A stretch of DNA of 64,000 nt from Symbiodinium natans (taxonomy: Eukaryota > Sar > Dinophyceae > Suessiales > Symbiodiniaceae): contig CAJNDS010000180.1 in the NCBI GenBank assembly GCA_905221605.1, forward strand, positions 1-64,000, given 5' to 3'. Below the pieces are notes generated by a model that saw only the letters and a program-made list of their open reading frames with translations, did no database searches and had not been told where the DNA came from. Shown one piece after another: positions 29,686 through 40,195 of this stretch; the stretch's first letter is position 1; each line of letters opens with the position of its first letter. The translations under genes were made by a program, and so were the position numbers.

Positions 29686-32150
29686 GTATATATGCTGTAT
29701 ATCTGACCCCCCCACCCCCCCCGCCCGCATTTTGCTGCTTTTGCGATTCCCAAGCTCCCGAACAAAGATAATGTTAAACAATATAAGTCCTGAACTCCCA
29801 TTTCCGCGGACAAGGAAGGACAGCTTCTTGGACACTGGTGAATGCGCGACATCCCCGCTATTCTTGCCGACTGCATCTCACATACTGGCCTCATTTGACC
29901 TACACGAAAGTTGTTTCAAGTCCTACTGGAAGGTAGTTGGAACACTGCGTAGACGCCCGTGTGGATTCATCTGCAGATTTCCGGGATTTGCAGGATGCTT
30001 ACATGTTACCAGTGCGTGCGAATGGCCAGAGCATCCATGCCGGCACGATGATTTCGTCCATGTTACCAGAGCGTGCGAATGGCCAAAGCATCCATGCCCA
30101 CGATTATTACCTCCATGTTACCAGTGCGTTCAATACACAAAGAAATGCTTCCAATATTCCTCCTCAAGCCCTGAACCTTAACCTTACGCCTTCTACCCTG
30201 AACGCGGAAGTTTAACCACTAACTCTAAGCTCTTAGCCCACATGCTGAAACTCTGCATCCGAAGCCCTGAACCCGAACCTTAAGCCCTTGACCCTAAACC
30301 CTCAACCTCACTTAAATACTAACCCGAAAGTTGAGATGACCTCAAAACCCAAATCTAAACCTAAACCCTTGGACCATTAGACCAATATGCTTCCCCTCAT
30401 ACCAGGTCCACCGGAGAACTAGAACGGACGATTGGAGCATTTAGGGTTCAGGGGGTAGGGTTTATGGCCAAATCGTCTGTTGGTGCTTCGAAACAATCCC
30501 CTGTGCTAACAATGCACAGTGGGATAGGCATGACAGTGGGCATGTACCCATTTTTGGTCTCGGGCCCCAAACCCTAAAACCACAACCGCACCACAACACA
30601 ATGGAGGGGGGGAGGGCGGAGGCCGCGGAGCATGTCACCATCCTACATATGGGGTTACGAAAATCAGGACCCCCAACATAGATCCCCATTCATAAGGACC
30701 CCACTAAGGTACCCCTAATTTCGGATAGTAATGTACCCTAAACCCTAAACCCGAAAGTCGAAAACCAACACGCCACTTGCAATCAAGTAGCCGGTGAAGT
30801 GGTTCCAGTGCAGGTCCAGCTCTTCCAGATAGTTGAAACCTGCAACCCTAAACCCTAAACCCTAAACCCTAAACCCTAAACTGCAGCAGCACAGGTTCCA
30901 AGATCTGGACTCTCAATACGGCACTTTATGTGGCAAACTCGCAGCCGAGCCCAAAGCCCCGACGTTCACTCACAAGAAATTTCGTGCGTAACTTCGCGCA
31001 GCCCTGAAGCGCAAGCCTAAAGCTGAGAGAAAACCCTAAACCCTAAACCCTCAACCCTCAACCCTAAACCCTAAACCCTAAACCCTAAACCCTAAACCCT
31101 AAACCCTAAGCTCCGAGACCCCGACGCTTCAGCAGCGGCTGGAAGGCAGCGCCAACGCTTATTGCATTGCAGCTGATGTCGATCCTGGAGTGCAGGCTTG
31201 AAGGAAAGCCATGGACTATAACAAAAAAAGGGTTTAGGGTTTAGGGCTTAGGGTTTAGGGTTTCGGGTTTAGGGTTTAGGGTTTAGGGTTTAGGGTTTAG
31301 GGTTTAGGGTTTAGGGTTTAGGGTTTAAAAAAGACGGCACCCTCACCTGGTGAGAGACCGACAGCGAACCAGGTCGTTCAGGAGCTCCAAGCACGTATCT
31401 CGGCATCTTGGGCAGGGCACTGTGCCCGAGCTGCGTTGGCCGAGAGTTGTCCCTCTTCAGTCCCTCCGAAACTGCTTTCTTGGGAGTCTTTTTGCTTGCG
31501 CATGCGTCTGCTGACTTCGGCTACCAAGTCAAGGACTAAGCAAGCCAGCAATTTTGAGATTGCCAAGCGGCTGTCTGTGATCCGGCACTCGGAAAGGGTC
31601 AGACCTAAAAATGCATGACAGCCTAACTACCAGAGTGCTGATGCCGTGACAACTGGCAACCCTGGTAGCAGTGCTCGCGCTACTGTGTCACTGGTGAATC
31701 AGCGAGCATGGCATTCTCAGCAGACTGTCCAGACAATTGCAGCCAACGTGATTGGGCCCGGACTCTTCAGCTTCGTCAGCCGGCGGAAAGCACGACACCA
31801 GCCTGCGCAAAGCATCCCAAATTTGCACACTTGGTGTTCCGCATCCGTTGCTGCATCAGTTCGCAGTTCCCAGTCACAGCTCAAGGTCGTTTAGGAGGTT
31901 CCAGGTTGGGAGCTGCACCGTACCATACCGTACCCGGAGAGTTACCAGCCAACCACTGCGATGACATTGTTCAACCAGTGAAACTGGTCTACGTATTCAT
32001 GTCGGTGAGATTTCGGTTTGGAGCTTCCCTGAGGCCTGTGACCTGTAGCAGAAGGATTGAAGACTGAATGCCTTAAGCAACCCCCTGGCGGCCTGTGCCG
32101 TGATCCAAGTCGTTTTGGGACAAGTCCACGCTCTCCAACTGCCACAGGTT
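28129..32150 (-). CDS. Leucine-rich-repeat protein, exons dispersed
   Basis: Minus-strand islands carry LRR signatures in order: 32150-32080 (LWQLESVDLSQNDLDHG), 31400-31345 (CLELLNDLVRCRSLT, donor AG|GTGAGG), 31205-31140 (LHSRIDISCNAISVGAAF), 31020-30965 (FRLALQGCAKLRTKFL, donor GTGAGT), 30850-30775 (NYLEELDLHWNHFTGYL), 28310-28262 (GAVALIQGLMDNEK) and 28182-28129 (LRYVNLSWNPLGKFGAEV). The L..LDLS.N pattern and the GA.AL..GL..N half-repeats resemble ribonuclease-inhibitor-type LRRs, which usually mediate protein binding. Each exon carries about half to one repeat. Telomeric tracts, a C-rich block and tandem repeats separate them. One gene is inferred from order and strand; it could be two. 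Terminal domains were not found. Confidence 0.7.
28385..28440. repeat. CA/CT dinucleotide microsatellite
   Basis: A short (CA)n(CT)n(CA)n stretch at about 28410-28438. Nearby frames follow from it. Confidence 0.8.
28788..29152 (+). repeat. C-rich block of CCCCCA/CCCCCC
   Basis: About 360 bp of almost pure C with spaced A, interrupted by two short islands (GTAGGCCTCGCCCCTGCC and similar) that recur at 28940 and 29150. It yields long proline/glycine frames that are artefacts. A run of this length is also a likely site of assembly error. Confidence 0.95.
29153..29640. other. Unique GC-rich stretch and short telomeric tract
   Basis: 29390-29530 contains an imperfect repeat of GCGCATCAGGAGCATCA in three copies. 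CCCTAAA units lie at 29538-29585. No gene is seen. Confidence 0.5.
29650..29700. repeat. TA microsatellite
   Basis: ATATATAT with interspersed TGTATA, about 50 bp. Confidence 0.95.
30002..30135 (+). repeat. Tandem repeat of about 56 bp, 2.4 copies
   Basis: CATGTTACCAGTGCGTGCGA starts a unit at about 30002, 30059 and 30114. The following text (30140-30440) is a degenerate mosaic of CCCTGAACC-like telomeric variants. Confidence 0.85.
30648..30727. mobile_element. Family A element, shortened
   Basis: It begins GGGGTTACGAAAATCAGG and ends AAGGTACCCCTAATTTCGG, with a CATTCATAAGGACCCC interior. Confidence 0.75.
30844..31327. repeat. Telomeric tracts between LRR exons
   Basis: CCCTAAA units lie at 30844-30880 and 31031-31108, and TTTAGGG units at 31229-31327. 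Confidence 0.93.
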
Positions 32151-32187
32151 CGAAGGTGTACACGGCGCACGCTTTCACGAGAGATGG

Positions 32188-32252
32188 CCCTAAACCCTAA
32201 ACCCTAAACCCTAAACCCTAAACCCTAAACCCTAAACCCTAAACCCTAAACC
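32188..32252 (-). repeat. Telomeric tract upstream of the first LRR exon
   Basis: Nine CCCTAAA units. Then 32253-32410 is unique, and 32412-32535 is TA-rich with two (TA)n runs. Confidence 0.93.
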
Positions 32253-32639
32253 CCTGGGAATCAGTGACCCAGTGGGATGGGCCCTGAACCCGGAAAGGCC
32301 CCTGCGGGTGCCTCGGAGGGCAGGGCTTCCAACAGCTGCCTTGGAGAGCCCCAAGACGTTCAAGAAGCGCCCTCTCTGCGAGTTTTTGTTTGTCACATCT
32401 CGCAACATTATGCGTGTATATATATATATGTAGATGTACTTATTTATCCACTTACTTGTTTATGTAATATTATTTATATATATATATATAGAAATATATA
32501 AGATTGGTTAGTCTCTAATATTCATATATACATACACTCTCACGACTCAGCAGAGGAGCCCAGCTCCGAAGTCGCTGAGGCCGTTCGCACGGAAGCGAGC
32601 CTCTCTCGAGCTTAGATACTCTCAACGCTGAGGCTCGCG

Positions 32640-32970
32640 GGGTTTAGGGTTTAGGGTTTAGGGTTTAGGGTTTAGGGTTTAGGGTTTAGGGTTTAGGGGT
32701 TAGGGTTTATAGGGTTTAGGGGATAATTTCCTAAATTAGGGCCCCTTTTTTGGGCACCCATTACAGGGATCCCAACAAGAGACCCTAGTTTAGAGAACTG
32801 CCCTGTGTCGGTGCACTCAAGCCGGTCTTTCACCGTGCCTCGCGAACATCTTCCGATGACGCCTGCTCCGAAAGAAACAGGGTTTTACGGAAAAAACAGG
32901 GACAGCTGCACGGTTCAGGGCTTAGGGTTTAAGGTTTACGGTTTAGGGTTTAGGGTTTAGGGTTTAGGGT
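32640..32970 (+). repeat. Telomeric tracts around a family A-like remnant
   Basis: TTTAGGG units lie at 32640-32720 and 32915-32970. Between them, 32717-32800 (AATTTCCTAAATTAGGGCCCC and onward) resembles a decayed family A element. Confidence 0.8.
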
Positions 32971-32984
32971 ATTTGGCAACAAAT

Positions 32985-33100
32985 AGACGGCTTGCGAATG
33001 ACTTCTTGGAACGAGGACACCTCTGTGCTTCTGCGTCGAGCCTTCAAGGTATCATTCATGGCTTCAGCACGCTCATCTGTCAGGAATCCGTACCTGGGGG
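32985..33100 (-). CDS. Exon-like island, unidentified
   Basis: The minus strand reads YGFLTDERAEAMNDTLKARR then RSTEVSSFQEVIRKP without stops. It is bordered by a telomeric tract on one side. No family match. Confidence 0.5.
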
Positions 33101-33124
33101 CTTCCGCAATCAGCTCCCTCCCTA

Positions 33125-33310
33125 AATCTCAAAGGATCCTGAGTTCTTAAGCAAAATAATGCCCTTCACGGCTGAAAACAACAAGTCGCCGCGAGATATC
33201 ACAAGCTCATGCCCTGGCGCGGCACTCCAGCTGCAACTTCTCCGCACCATCGGCCCGGACGATGCCAGTAGTTGCCGGATGCAGCCTGTGGCGCGTACAG
33301 CTGATGCCAT
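33125..33310 (-). CDS. Exon-like segment, unidentified
   Basis: The minus strand reads VRATGCIRQLLASSGPMVRR and GHELVISRGDLLFSAVKGII. It lies between the previous island and the telomeric tract 33333-33415. It may belong to the same gene. No family match. Confidence 0.4.
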
Positions 33311-33332
33311 TGAGCGGACAAGCTCTTAGTGA

Positions 33333-33415
33333 GGGTTTAGGGTTTGGGGTTTAGGGTTTAGGGTTTAGGACTTAGGGTTTAGGGTTTAGGGTTTAGGGTT
33401 TAGGGTTTAGGGTTC
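33333..33415 (+). repeat. Telomeric tract
   Basis: About 11 TTTAGGG units with TTTGGGG and ACTTAGG variants. Confidence 0.92.
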
Positions 33416-33572
33416 ACGGGATCTGAGTGGGCGTTTCACCACCTAAACGGTGAAATGCCACTCCCATCCACTCTCTGCCTGACTCGACGACACTGGTTCA
33501 CCAAGTCCTGCATCGCCCTGTCGTGCCTGCCACGCGGGCAACTAAGTGCGGGCTAAGCCAAAGAGACATAAT

Positions 33573-33700
33573 ATGGGAGTTTCCGAAATTCGGGGATACC
33601 TTATTGGGGGGTGCCTATCACAAGGGAATCCTCCTGCTACTTGGGGATCTGCTTTAAAGGCCTAAACCCTAAACCCTAAACCCTAAACCCTAAACCCATA
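33573..33700. mobile_element. Family A element truncated by a telomeric tract
   Basis: The left part GGAGTTTCCGAAATTCGGGG...CTACTTGGGGATCTGCTTTA is normal. At 33660 the sequence changes to CCCTAAA repeats (to 33698), and the expected right terminus is missing. Confidence 0.75.
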
Positions 33701-33812
33701 TTGCACAGTGCATGCAGGGGCGCCGGCCTGTCCAATTGCTTGAGAGGTGCTGGTATCTGTCAGGGTGGCCAGATGTCGCAAAAGGATGCCCAAATCTGCT
33801 TTCTACCAACAG

Positions 33813-33888
33813 ATGTTTAGGGTTTAGGGTTAGGGTTTAGGGTTTAGGGTTTAGGGTTTAGGGTTTGGAGTTTAGGGTTTAGGGTTTG
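33813..33888 (+). repeat. Telomeric tract
   Basis: About 10 TTTAGGG units. Confidence 0.92.
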
Positions 33889-33954
33889 TGGCAAACAGCA
33901 TACCAAGGCAGCTGTAGGGCTGGAAAGCAGAAACTGGCTGTCACATTTCCTGCA

Positions 33955-34160
33955 AGCTTCTGAAGTAGAATGGTGCCTCAGTCATGCCGTCCACGAGGGT
34001 TATCGACTTCTGCACCCAGTCCTGCAAGCTTGGGAACGCTGCACCAAGCCATACCAAGCCTAAAAGATGTGAGCTGAAGATCAGCTGCTGGGTCCGATTG
34101 GGTCCTGCGCGTCGGTGATGTTGGTGGTGGTGATCCTAGCGCCCGCCAGGATGCGACGGG
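33955..34160 (-). CDS. Two exon-like pieces, unidentified
   Basis: On the minus strand, 34150-34090 reads ARITTTNITDAQDPIGPSS. After a CTTGCAG acceptor, 34030-33957 reads DWVQKSITLVDGMTEAPFYF then RSLQ. Both look coding. No family match. Confidence 0.45.
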
Positions 34161-34217
34161 CACGTCAGATCAAGTCACTGACACGCCCACTTGCTCGCTG
34201 CGCTGTCTCTCGCAGTA

Positions 34218-34278
34218 TCAACCCTAAACCCTAAACCCTAAATCCTAAACCCTAAACCCTGAACCCTAAACCCTAAAC
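34218..34278 (-). repeat. Telomeric tract
   Basis: CCCTAAA units with one CCCTGAA and one AATCCTAAACC variant. Confidence 0.92.
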
Positions 34279-34394
34279 CCGCAGCTCTTCGAAAGTTGTG
34301 CCGTTCCTGCCTTGTGGGAACCGGCTCAGGTAGGCGCGGGGAGCCCGGCAGACGGACCTGCAAAGATGGGGCGTGGACCGATGACGAATACTTG

Positions 34395-34510
34395 GGATAA
34401 TCCCAAACCCCGCCCCTAATATGAAAAACCCCAATATAGCATAATCTAACTAGAGAGGGGTATTTAATAGTAGGGGCTACGGGGGGTTTAATATTAGGGG
34501 GAGGGTACTT
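34395..34510. mobile_element. Diverged palindromic element related to family A
   Basis: It begins AATCCCAAACCCCGCCCC, contains GAAAAACCCCAATATAGC, and closes with CTACGGGGGGTTTAATATTA. The ends are inverted but diverged. Confidence 0.5.
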
Positions 34511-34550
34511 GGGCACGCACTTAGGGACACTTCGGGCTACTTCGGGGGTT

Positions 34551-34652
34551 TTGGGGCGTTCCCCCTTGTACTAACAGTCATTGATAGGGATTACCGTACC
34601 CCCTATTATGGTCCCCATTGAGGACTGTTCTGAGTATAAGGGGAACATCCCA
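34551..34652. mobile_element. Family B element, uninterrupted
   Basis: Left arm CGTTCCCCCTTGTACTAAC and right arm TGAGTATAAGGGGAACATCC around a core with ACCCCCTATTATGGTCCCC. Confidence 0.85.
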
Positions 34653-35155
34653 CTCGGGGTACTTACAGGACTCGAAATTCGAAAGGTTCCGAAAGCGTCG
34701 GTTGAGAAGGCCTCTTGGACTTTGGCCGCCACAGCAGCAAGCTTTGACTCGCGGGTTCTGACCGGCGGGAGGCCCCTCGTGACGCGCCTCACGAGCTTCA
34801 AGTGCAAAAAACGTTCACCAAACTTTGCCTGAATCTGACTTCTCGCAGCACTTCCCCACCACTTTCGAAGAAAACCGTAACCCTAAACCCTAAACCCCTT
34901 GTTGCCTCGGGAACTCCACCGACCGGTCTGCCCGCAGGCAACTGTCGAAGAACTGCGCCTTTCAGAAGCCGGAGAGCATTAATCATACAAATATTCTTAA
35001 TAATATTCATATTAATACTACGATTACGATGAACATTGATACTAAAAAGTTTATTCATATTAATATGAATTTTAGTATGATTCTCAATAATAAGAATGAT
35101 GATGATAAATATAATACTTACTTGTCCTCGAACATCCCCACCCCCTCTTGATAGA
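34653..35155. other. Unique stretch, AT-rich toward 35100
   Basis: 34660-34880 has open frames on both strands, none recognisable. CCCTAAA units at 34878-34894. 34980-35125 is AT-rich with TATTAATA-type repeats. Confidence 0.4.
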
Positions 35156-35157
35156 GA

Positions 35158-35322
35158 TACTCTGGGGTTGGGCACTCCAGGGAGACTCTGGGGCTGGGCA
35201 CTCCGGGGACACTCTGGGGTTGGGCAGTCAAGGGAGACTCTGGGGTGAGACACTCTGGGGTTGGGCACTCCAGGTGGAGTTGGGGCACTCCAGGGACACT
35301 TTGGGGTTGGGCACTCCAGGGA
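35158..35322 (+). repeat. Minisatellite of about 27 bp
   Basis: Six imperfect copies of a unit containing CTCTGGGGTTGGGCACTCCA. The unit length varies by a few bases. Confidence 0.9.
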
Positions 35323-35390
35323 TGAGCGAGGAGTAGACTGGGCGAGAAGAAGCTTCCCGGGCGAGGAGAAGAGTTGAGAGGGCGGGGAAT

Positions 35391-35485
35391 AATGATAATA
35401 ATAGTAATAATAGTACTGTAGTAATAGCAAAAATAATGGTAGTAGTCGTAGTAGTAGTAGTAGTAGTAGTAGTAGTCGTAGTCGT

Positions 35486-35559
<74 letters not shown>

Positions 35560-35566
35560 CAGTAGC

Positions 35567-35601
<35 letters not shown>

Positions 35602-35655
35602 GAGTAGCAGTAGCAGTAGCAGTAGCAGTAGCAGTAGCAGTAGCAGTAGTAGTAG
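35391..35655 (+). repeat. GTA/GTC/GCA trinucleotide microsatellite
   Basis: About 260 bp of AGTAGTAGT with blocks of GTC and GCA. The poly-Val, poly-Leu and poly-Tyr frames come from this repeat. Confidence 0.97.
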
Positions 35656-36041
35656 CAATCGATGCATGTCGTGATAGTACTGGCGGTCAGGGGCCACACC
35701 ATGGGTCTGGGACAGGTCAAAGCCCCTGAGAACTGAAGGGAACGAAAGCAAAAACGCTTGCAATTCCATGCTTGCCCAACCCGCATCTGGAGCGTCAAGA
35801 TTTTTTGTGATGCTTTGGGGCTTGAAAGCCTGGAAAGCTGTGAAAACTGCCATGAACCCGGGAACCACGGCTTTGGAACTGCGGAGCAGAGTCCTGGAAG
35901 AGGACTACAACCACAAGCTACATGACTGTTTCGGAACCTGAAATCACTAGGCCGTTTTTTCTAACTTTCCATGGCTTGCCCGGCGCCCTTCGCGGACCCT
36001 TCTTTCAACATGCCATAAAAGCATTGAAAAAAACACACATA

Positions 36042-36113
36042 GGGTTCTTCAGGGAGGGGGGTTCAAGGGGCCCTAAACCCTAAACCCTAAACCCGAAACT
36101 CTAAACCCTAAAC
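36042..36113. repeat. Repeated element fragment running into a telomeric tract
   Basis: TAGGGTTCTTCAGGGAGGGG, also found near 27700, is cut by CCCTAAA units from 36071. Confidence 0.75.
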
Positions 36114-36198
36114 AGAACGACGGGCCTTCCGGAGGCCGAGGCCCATGTCGACAGGCCTGGCGATGGAAATCAAGAGGGTTCGGCTTGGCTTGTTTGGG

Positions 36199-36263
36199 TT
36201 GGGATGTTCCCACTTCTACTAACAATCCTTAGTAGGAATGTTAGTATAAGGGGGAGCATCCCA
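36199..36263. mobile_element. Family B element, short uninterrupted copy
   Basis: TTGGGATGTTCCCACTTCTA and TATAAGGGGGAGCATCCCAA are the arms, and the core is AACAATCCTTAGTAGGAATG. Confidence 0.85.
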
Positions 36264-36289
36264 ATTTTCGGGAATTAAGAGCGCTCATT

Positions 36290-36705
36290 TGTGGGCAGGT
36301 CCCATGGCATTGCAAGCGCGGACTTTGCCGCAACCAACGTGCCGTTCATCGCCAACGACTCTGCCTTTATCGAGCTCTGCCACGATGCGGCCACACATAT
36401 TTGGATGTTGATGCCATTGCTCAACCCCCATCGGGTTTCCCCGGCGGCGCCATATCCGCGCTCTCTCCGTCGAACAGGCTGCAGACTTTGTAGACATACC
36501 ATGTAGACACATTGTAGACTGAGCCGCTGCGCTTCGCGACCGAGGGCCTTGCAAGAATGCCAACGAAGGCCAAGCTAGGAGCAAGTGCCGACTTCGGCCA
36601 GACCATCCATTGTCCAGGGACGGAACCATCTTGGCCCCGGAAATCTGGGACTGTGAGCAGTGCATAGTAGAGCAGAGGGCCTGGCAGAGCGCCCTTCGCC
36701 AAACC
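36290..36705 (-). CDS. Possible exon or exons, unidentified
   Basis: The minus strand reads LLYYALLTVPDFRGQDGSVP then GQWMVWPKSALAPSLAFVGI, with other frames open beyond. It is protein-like but the family is unknown and junctions are unresolved. Confidence 0.35.
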
Positions 36706-36949
36706 AGTGCGCCAAGCGCCATCTTGAGCGAGGCCATCAAGTCTTCTTGCTCAAGAGTTGCTTTCGCGAGCGCCGCGCTTCAGCGAGATGTAGAAAACCT
36801 TGCGGCGTGGCACACCCACAAGTAGCTACATGATCCGAAACAAAGGAGTTACAGGACTTACGAAGACGTACCAGGAGCATTCGTGTTGCAGGTAGCATCG
36901 CAAATTGAGCCCCACTTCGTGAGTTCTACCATTACCAATAGGGGCTTAG

Positions 36950-37048
36950 GTTTTGGGGGTTTAGGGTTTAGGGTTTAGGGTTTAGGGTTTAGGGTTTAGG
37001 GTTTAGGGTTTAGGGTTTAGGGTTTAGGGTTTAGGGTTTAGGGTTTAG
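36950..37048 (+). repeat. Telomeric tract
   Basis: About 13 TTTAGGG units. A shorter tract follows at 37167-37203. Confidence 0.93.
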
Positions 37049-37049
37049 G

Positions 37050-37135
37050 GACAGAGGATGGAGGCCAGCGGCCCAGATTAAGCCAATCGAAGAGAGGAAT
37101 GGGACCCGCCAAATGGCCGGCAGCGCCTCAAGTGC
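37050..37135 (-). CDS. Exon-like island with a hydrophobic segment
   Basis: The minus strand reads LEALPAIWRVPFLSSIGLIW then AAGLHPL, which could be a membrane helix. Telomeric tracts lie on both sides. No family match. Confidence 0.4.
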
Positions 37136-37205
37136 TAACAGGACATGTGTGTACATGGGGGTTGAGGGTTTAGGGTTTAGGGTTTAGGGTTTAGGATTTA
37201 GGGTG

Positions 37206-37292
37206 TGTACATGGGGGGGGGTCTCCGAGAAAAGGGTCCCCCGAAATAGTAAGATTCCTAGATAAGGTACACCAAAATTCGGGAACCCCCAC
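37206..37292. mobile_element. Family A element
   Basis: It starts GGGGGGGGTCTCCGAGAAAA and ends CACCAAAATTCGGGAACCCCC. Confidence 0.75.
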
Positions 37293-37920
37293 ATGGCTTC
37301 TAGAAACGCCGGGCTTCAGATCTGGGACTTTGTGGGGCTGTAGAGCTTTAGGGCTTGGGGTTTAGGATTCAGGGTTTAGGGTTTAGTAATAGGGTGGAAG
37401 ACTGCGAAAGCCTTGCATCCACACTGCGCATGAAAGCACTGCAAACTTGCTCAGAATCTCAACAGCCGAGTCGCAGTGAACATGACCTCAGATTCATTGC
37501 TTAGTGCCACTTAAGCGTGCCCCCCAATCGGCCTGCCCAACTGGCATAGCATGTTGAGGTGGTATAGGTTGTAAGCAGATACCAATGCAGCGAGGGCTGA
37601 TACTGCAGTCACCTTTCTGCATGCTGCTGTGCGGCGATGTCGGAAGTAATCAGCAACGGCGCAGCTGCCCTGAGATGGGCCGCGCACGAAAACGAGCGGG
37701 TGCTGAGACGATCCCGACCCCTTGCTGTGTTCGTCAGCAGGCTTGAGGTTTGGGGCGTTGAGGGATGTTGCTGGTTTCTGGATGAAACGGAGTGTTTCTG
37801 TTTGGGGAAACTTCGAAAGCCTGAATGTCGGGCCTAGTTGGGCCGAGCTCGAACACAAGCTGTTGCGGGTCAAAGAAGCGCCCCCCCCTCGACACCGCCC
37901 CTCAACAGCTCTCAATTGAC

Positions 37921-38030
37921 AATGTGGAGATTTAGGAAACAAAGGGACCTCTGATATAGTCCCCCAAATAGTAGGATTCCCTTTATTTTAAGGAAATTCA
38001 AGAAGGTGCTCTGAATTTCGGAAAGCCCCC
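37921..38030. mobile_element. Family A element
   Basis: It starts TGTGGAGATTTAGGAAACAA and ends CTGAATTTCGGAAAGCCCCC, with CAAATAGTAGGATTCCCTT inside. The unique DNA between 37300 and 37920 has frames on both strands that I cannot identify. Confidence 0.75.
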
Positions 38031-38039
38031 AAGGCATGA

Positions 38040-38470
38040 AGGGCCCCACCGGAGGCTGCGTCGAGACCGGCCAAAAGTCAAAAAGCACAACACACGAGAA
38101 AAACGAAACGTCTGGAAACGCACAAACCTTAAAAAAAAACGAGGAAAACGCAAAACGTCGCGAACGCACAAAACAGGAAAAATGAAAACAAAAAAACGTG
38201 GGACCCTTTTAATGTAGATTTCTTGGCTTTGCAGGACCCTTTACATGTATCTTCTCTGCAGGGGGGGGTTCTTTGCGTGGGAAGGGAGCAGAATGACGAT
38301 TAAAACCAAACACGAAAAAGGCAAAACAAAAGCCCTTCAGCGCTGTTCGCGCTTTTCTGCGTTGTTCATGTTTTCTTCTCGCTTTTTCCACGCGTGCTTT
38401 TTCTCGCTTTTTCGCATTTGCAAACCGCCGAAGTGACCTAGAGCTCCGACGGAACGCTTCCTCGCGACAA
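38040..38470. other. A-rich and lysine/arginine-frame stretch
   Basis: AAAAACG-type runs give basic minus frames such as NAKKREKARVEKARRKHEQR. The composition is low in complexity, so coding is doubtful. Confidence 0.4.
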
Positions 38471-38479
38471 CGGTGTAGC

Positions 38480-38862
38480 AAAACCCTAAACCCTAAACCC
38501 TAAAACCCCAAACCCTAAACCCTAAACCCTCAACCCTCAACCCTAAACCCTAAACCCTAAACCCTAAACCCTAGCAGAAGAGAGCAAGCAGAAAGCCTCA
38601 TGTCCACCAGCACGTGCTCCGACCAGTAGACAAAGGAAGCGGCTGCTAAAGATCCGCAGCTGCCGTGCCTGACATGCACAGAAAGGGTTTAGGGTTTAGG
38701 GTTTAGGGTTTAGGGTTTAGGGTTTAGGGTTTAGGGTTTAGGGTTTAGGGTTTAGGGTTTAGGGTTTAGGGTTTAGGGGTTAGGGTTTAGGGTTTAGGGT
38801 TTAGGGTTTAGGGTTTAGGGTTTAGGGTTTAGGGTTAGGGTTTAGGGTTTAGGGTTTAGGGA
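38480..38862. repeat. Opposed telomeric tracts around an exon-like island
   Basis: CCCTAAA units lie at 38480-38573 and TTTAGGG units at 38685-38862. The island 38578-38650 on the minus strand reads SRFLCLLVGARAGGHEAFCL after a TTTAG acceptor. Confidence 0.9.
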
Positions 38863-39225
38863 GAAGTGTTGCAATGGGCAAGCGTGTTGAAAGTTGAAAG
38901 TGGTTCACAGTTCAGAGCGCAATCTCGAGCCGTTCACCAGAAGAAATCCCGCAATCGCCCGAAAGCCTAGAGTTTCTATCCTTAATCCCTGTTCCCCTAG
39001 GAAGAAAAAAGGACCCTCTTTGCTTATATATAAGAAAGCCCATAACCCAAAAAGTAAAAAGGATCCCTAACACTGATTTTGTATCGGCCTGTTGTAGATT
39101 GCTTCCCGGAAAGTGTAGAAGCACGGCAAGTAGACAAGAGGCATGAAGATGAGAGCGTCCTAGCCGTGCATGCTCTGGGCGAGAAAGCTGGGGCCACTCG
39201 TCATAAAGCACTTTAAGGTTAGATA

Positions 39226-39301
39226 TGGGGGTTTCCGAATATAGGGGTGCCCTTTCTGGGGGTCCCTTAAAGGGACTCTATACAATTTGGGGTATACCCC
39301 A
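39226..39301. mobile_element. Family A element, left portion
   Basis: GGGGGTTTCCGAATATAGGG through CAATTTGGGGTATACCCC. The right terminus is absent. Confidence 0.75.
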
Positions 39302-40030
39302 GTTTGGCAACAACCATATGGGGATCCTCGGTGTTTTTCTCTTTTTCTTTGTGGCTGTCCTTCTCCAGCAGGCGCTTGCCTTTCGGGCCATTGGGTCTTT
39401 CACAGTTGCTTGCCTCTTTCTGCCAATACATGGTTGCATTGTCCTGGGTATTTCAGGCTAGGCTTTTTCTGACGTGGAAATGGGCATGCTTCTTGCGGTC
39501 ATTCTCTGGACATTTAGTTCCTTTGCGACATGCCTCTTTCTCTGTGTTCTGTATGTCCTTGGTTCCACACGTAGAGGTAATTGCAACGCTTTTTGCCCAG
39601 CAAGGACAGCGACTAATCTTTGAGGTTACTCTTTCGCAGCCAAAGAAAAAGGTTGTTGGGCATTGGGCACTGGCAAAGCTTGAAGCAGCTTGAGCACGCA
39701 AAGAAGCCCGACGACCAAAAAGACCTAGATCCACGTTCATGACGAGTTCAGAACATGATAACATCAAAAAATCGGCTTCGAGGTATTGGACCGTCTCAGA
39801 GCTCCAAGTTTCCACCCCGATCATGGCAGCCACCATCCACCGGCCTTCCTCGGGTGCCACAAGGTCATACAGCCTACCGAAGTTGTACGCTTTCGTGACG
39901 TTGTAGCAAAACAGTGCAACAGATGTATGATTGCCCGACGCAGACCACTGGATTCCCTTGCTTCGTCACTCCCATGAAGACTCGGCACAGCAAGCTTGAC
40001 CAGCACGCGGCTCGGAAACTCTGCCTGGAA
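39302..40030. other. Unique stretch, no recognised gene
   Basis: A 135-codon minus frame at 39453-39860 and a 129-codon plus frame overlap. Neither resembles a known family. Confidence 0.4.
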
Positions 40031-40035
40031 ATGTT

Positions 40036-40195
40036 TAGGCTTTGGGGTTTAGGGTTTAGGGTTTAGGGTTCAGGGTTCAGGGTTTAGGGTTTAGGGTTTA
40101 GGGTTTAGGGTTTAGGGTTTAGGGTTTAGGGTTTAGGGTTTAGGGTTTGGGGTTTGGGGTTTAGGGTTTAGGGTTTAGGGTTTAGGGTTTAGGGC
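40036..40195 (+). repeat. Telomeric tract
   Basis: About 22 TTTAGGG units with TTCAGGG and TTTGGGG variants. Confidence 0.94.

Noticed and set aside
35391-35868. Frames with long poly-Leu, poly-Val or poly-Tyr runs
   Set aside because: They come from the GTA/GTC/GCA microsatellite.
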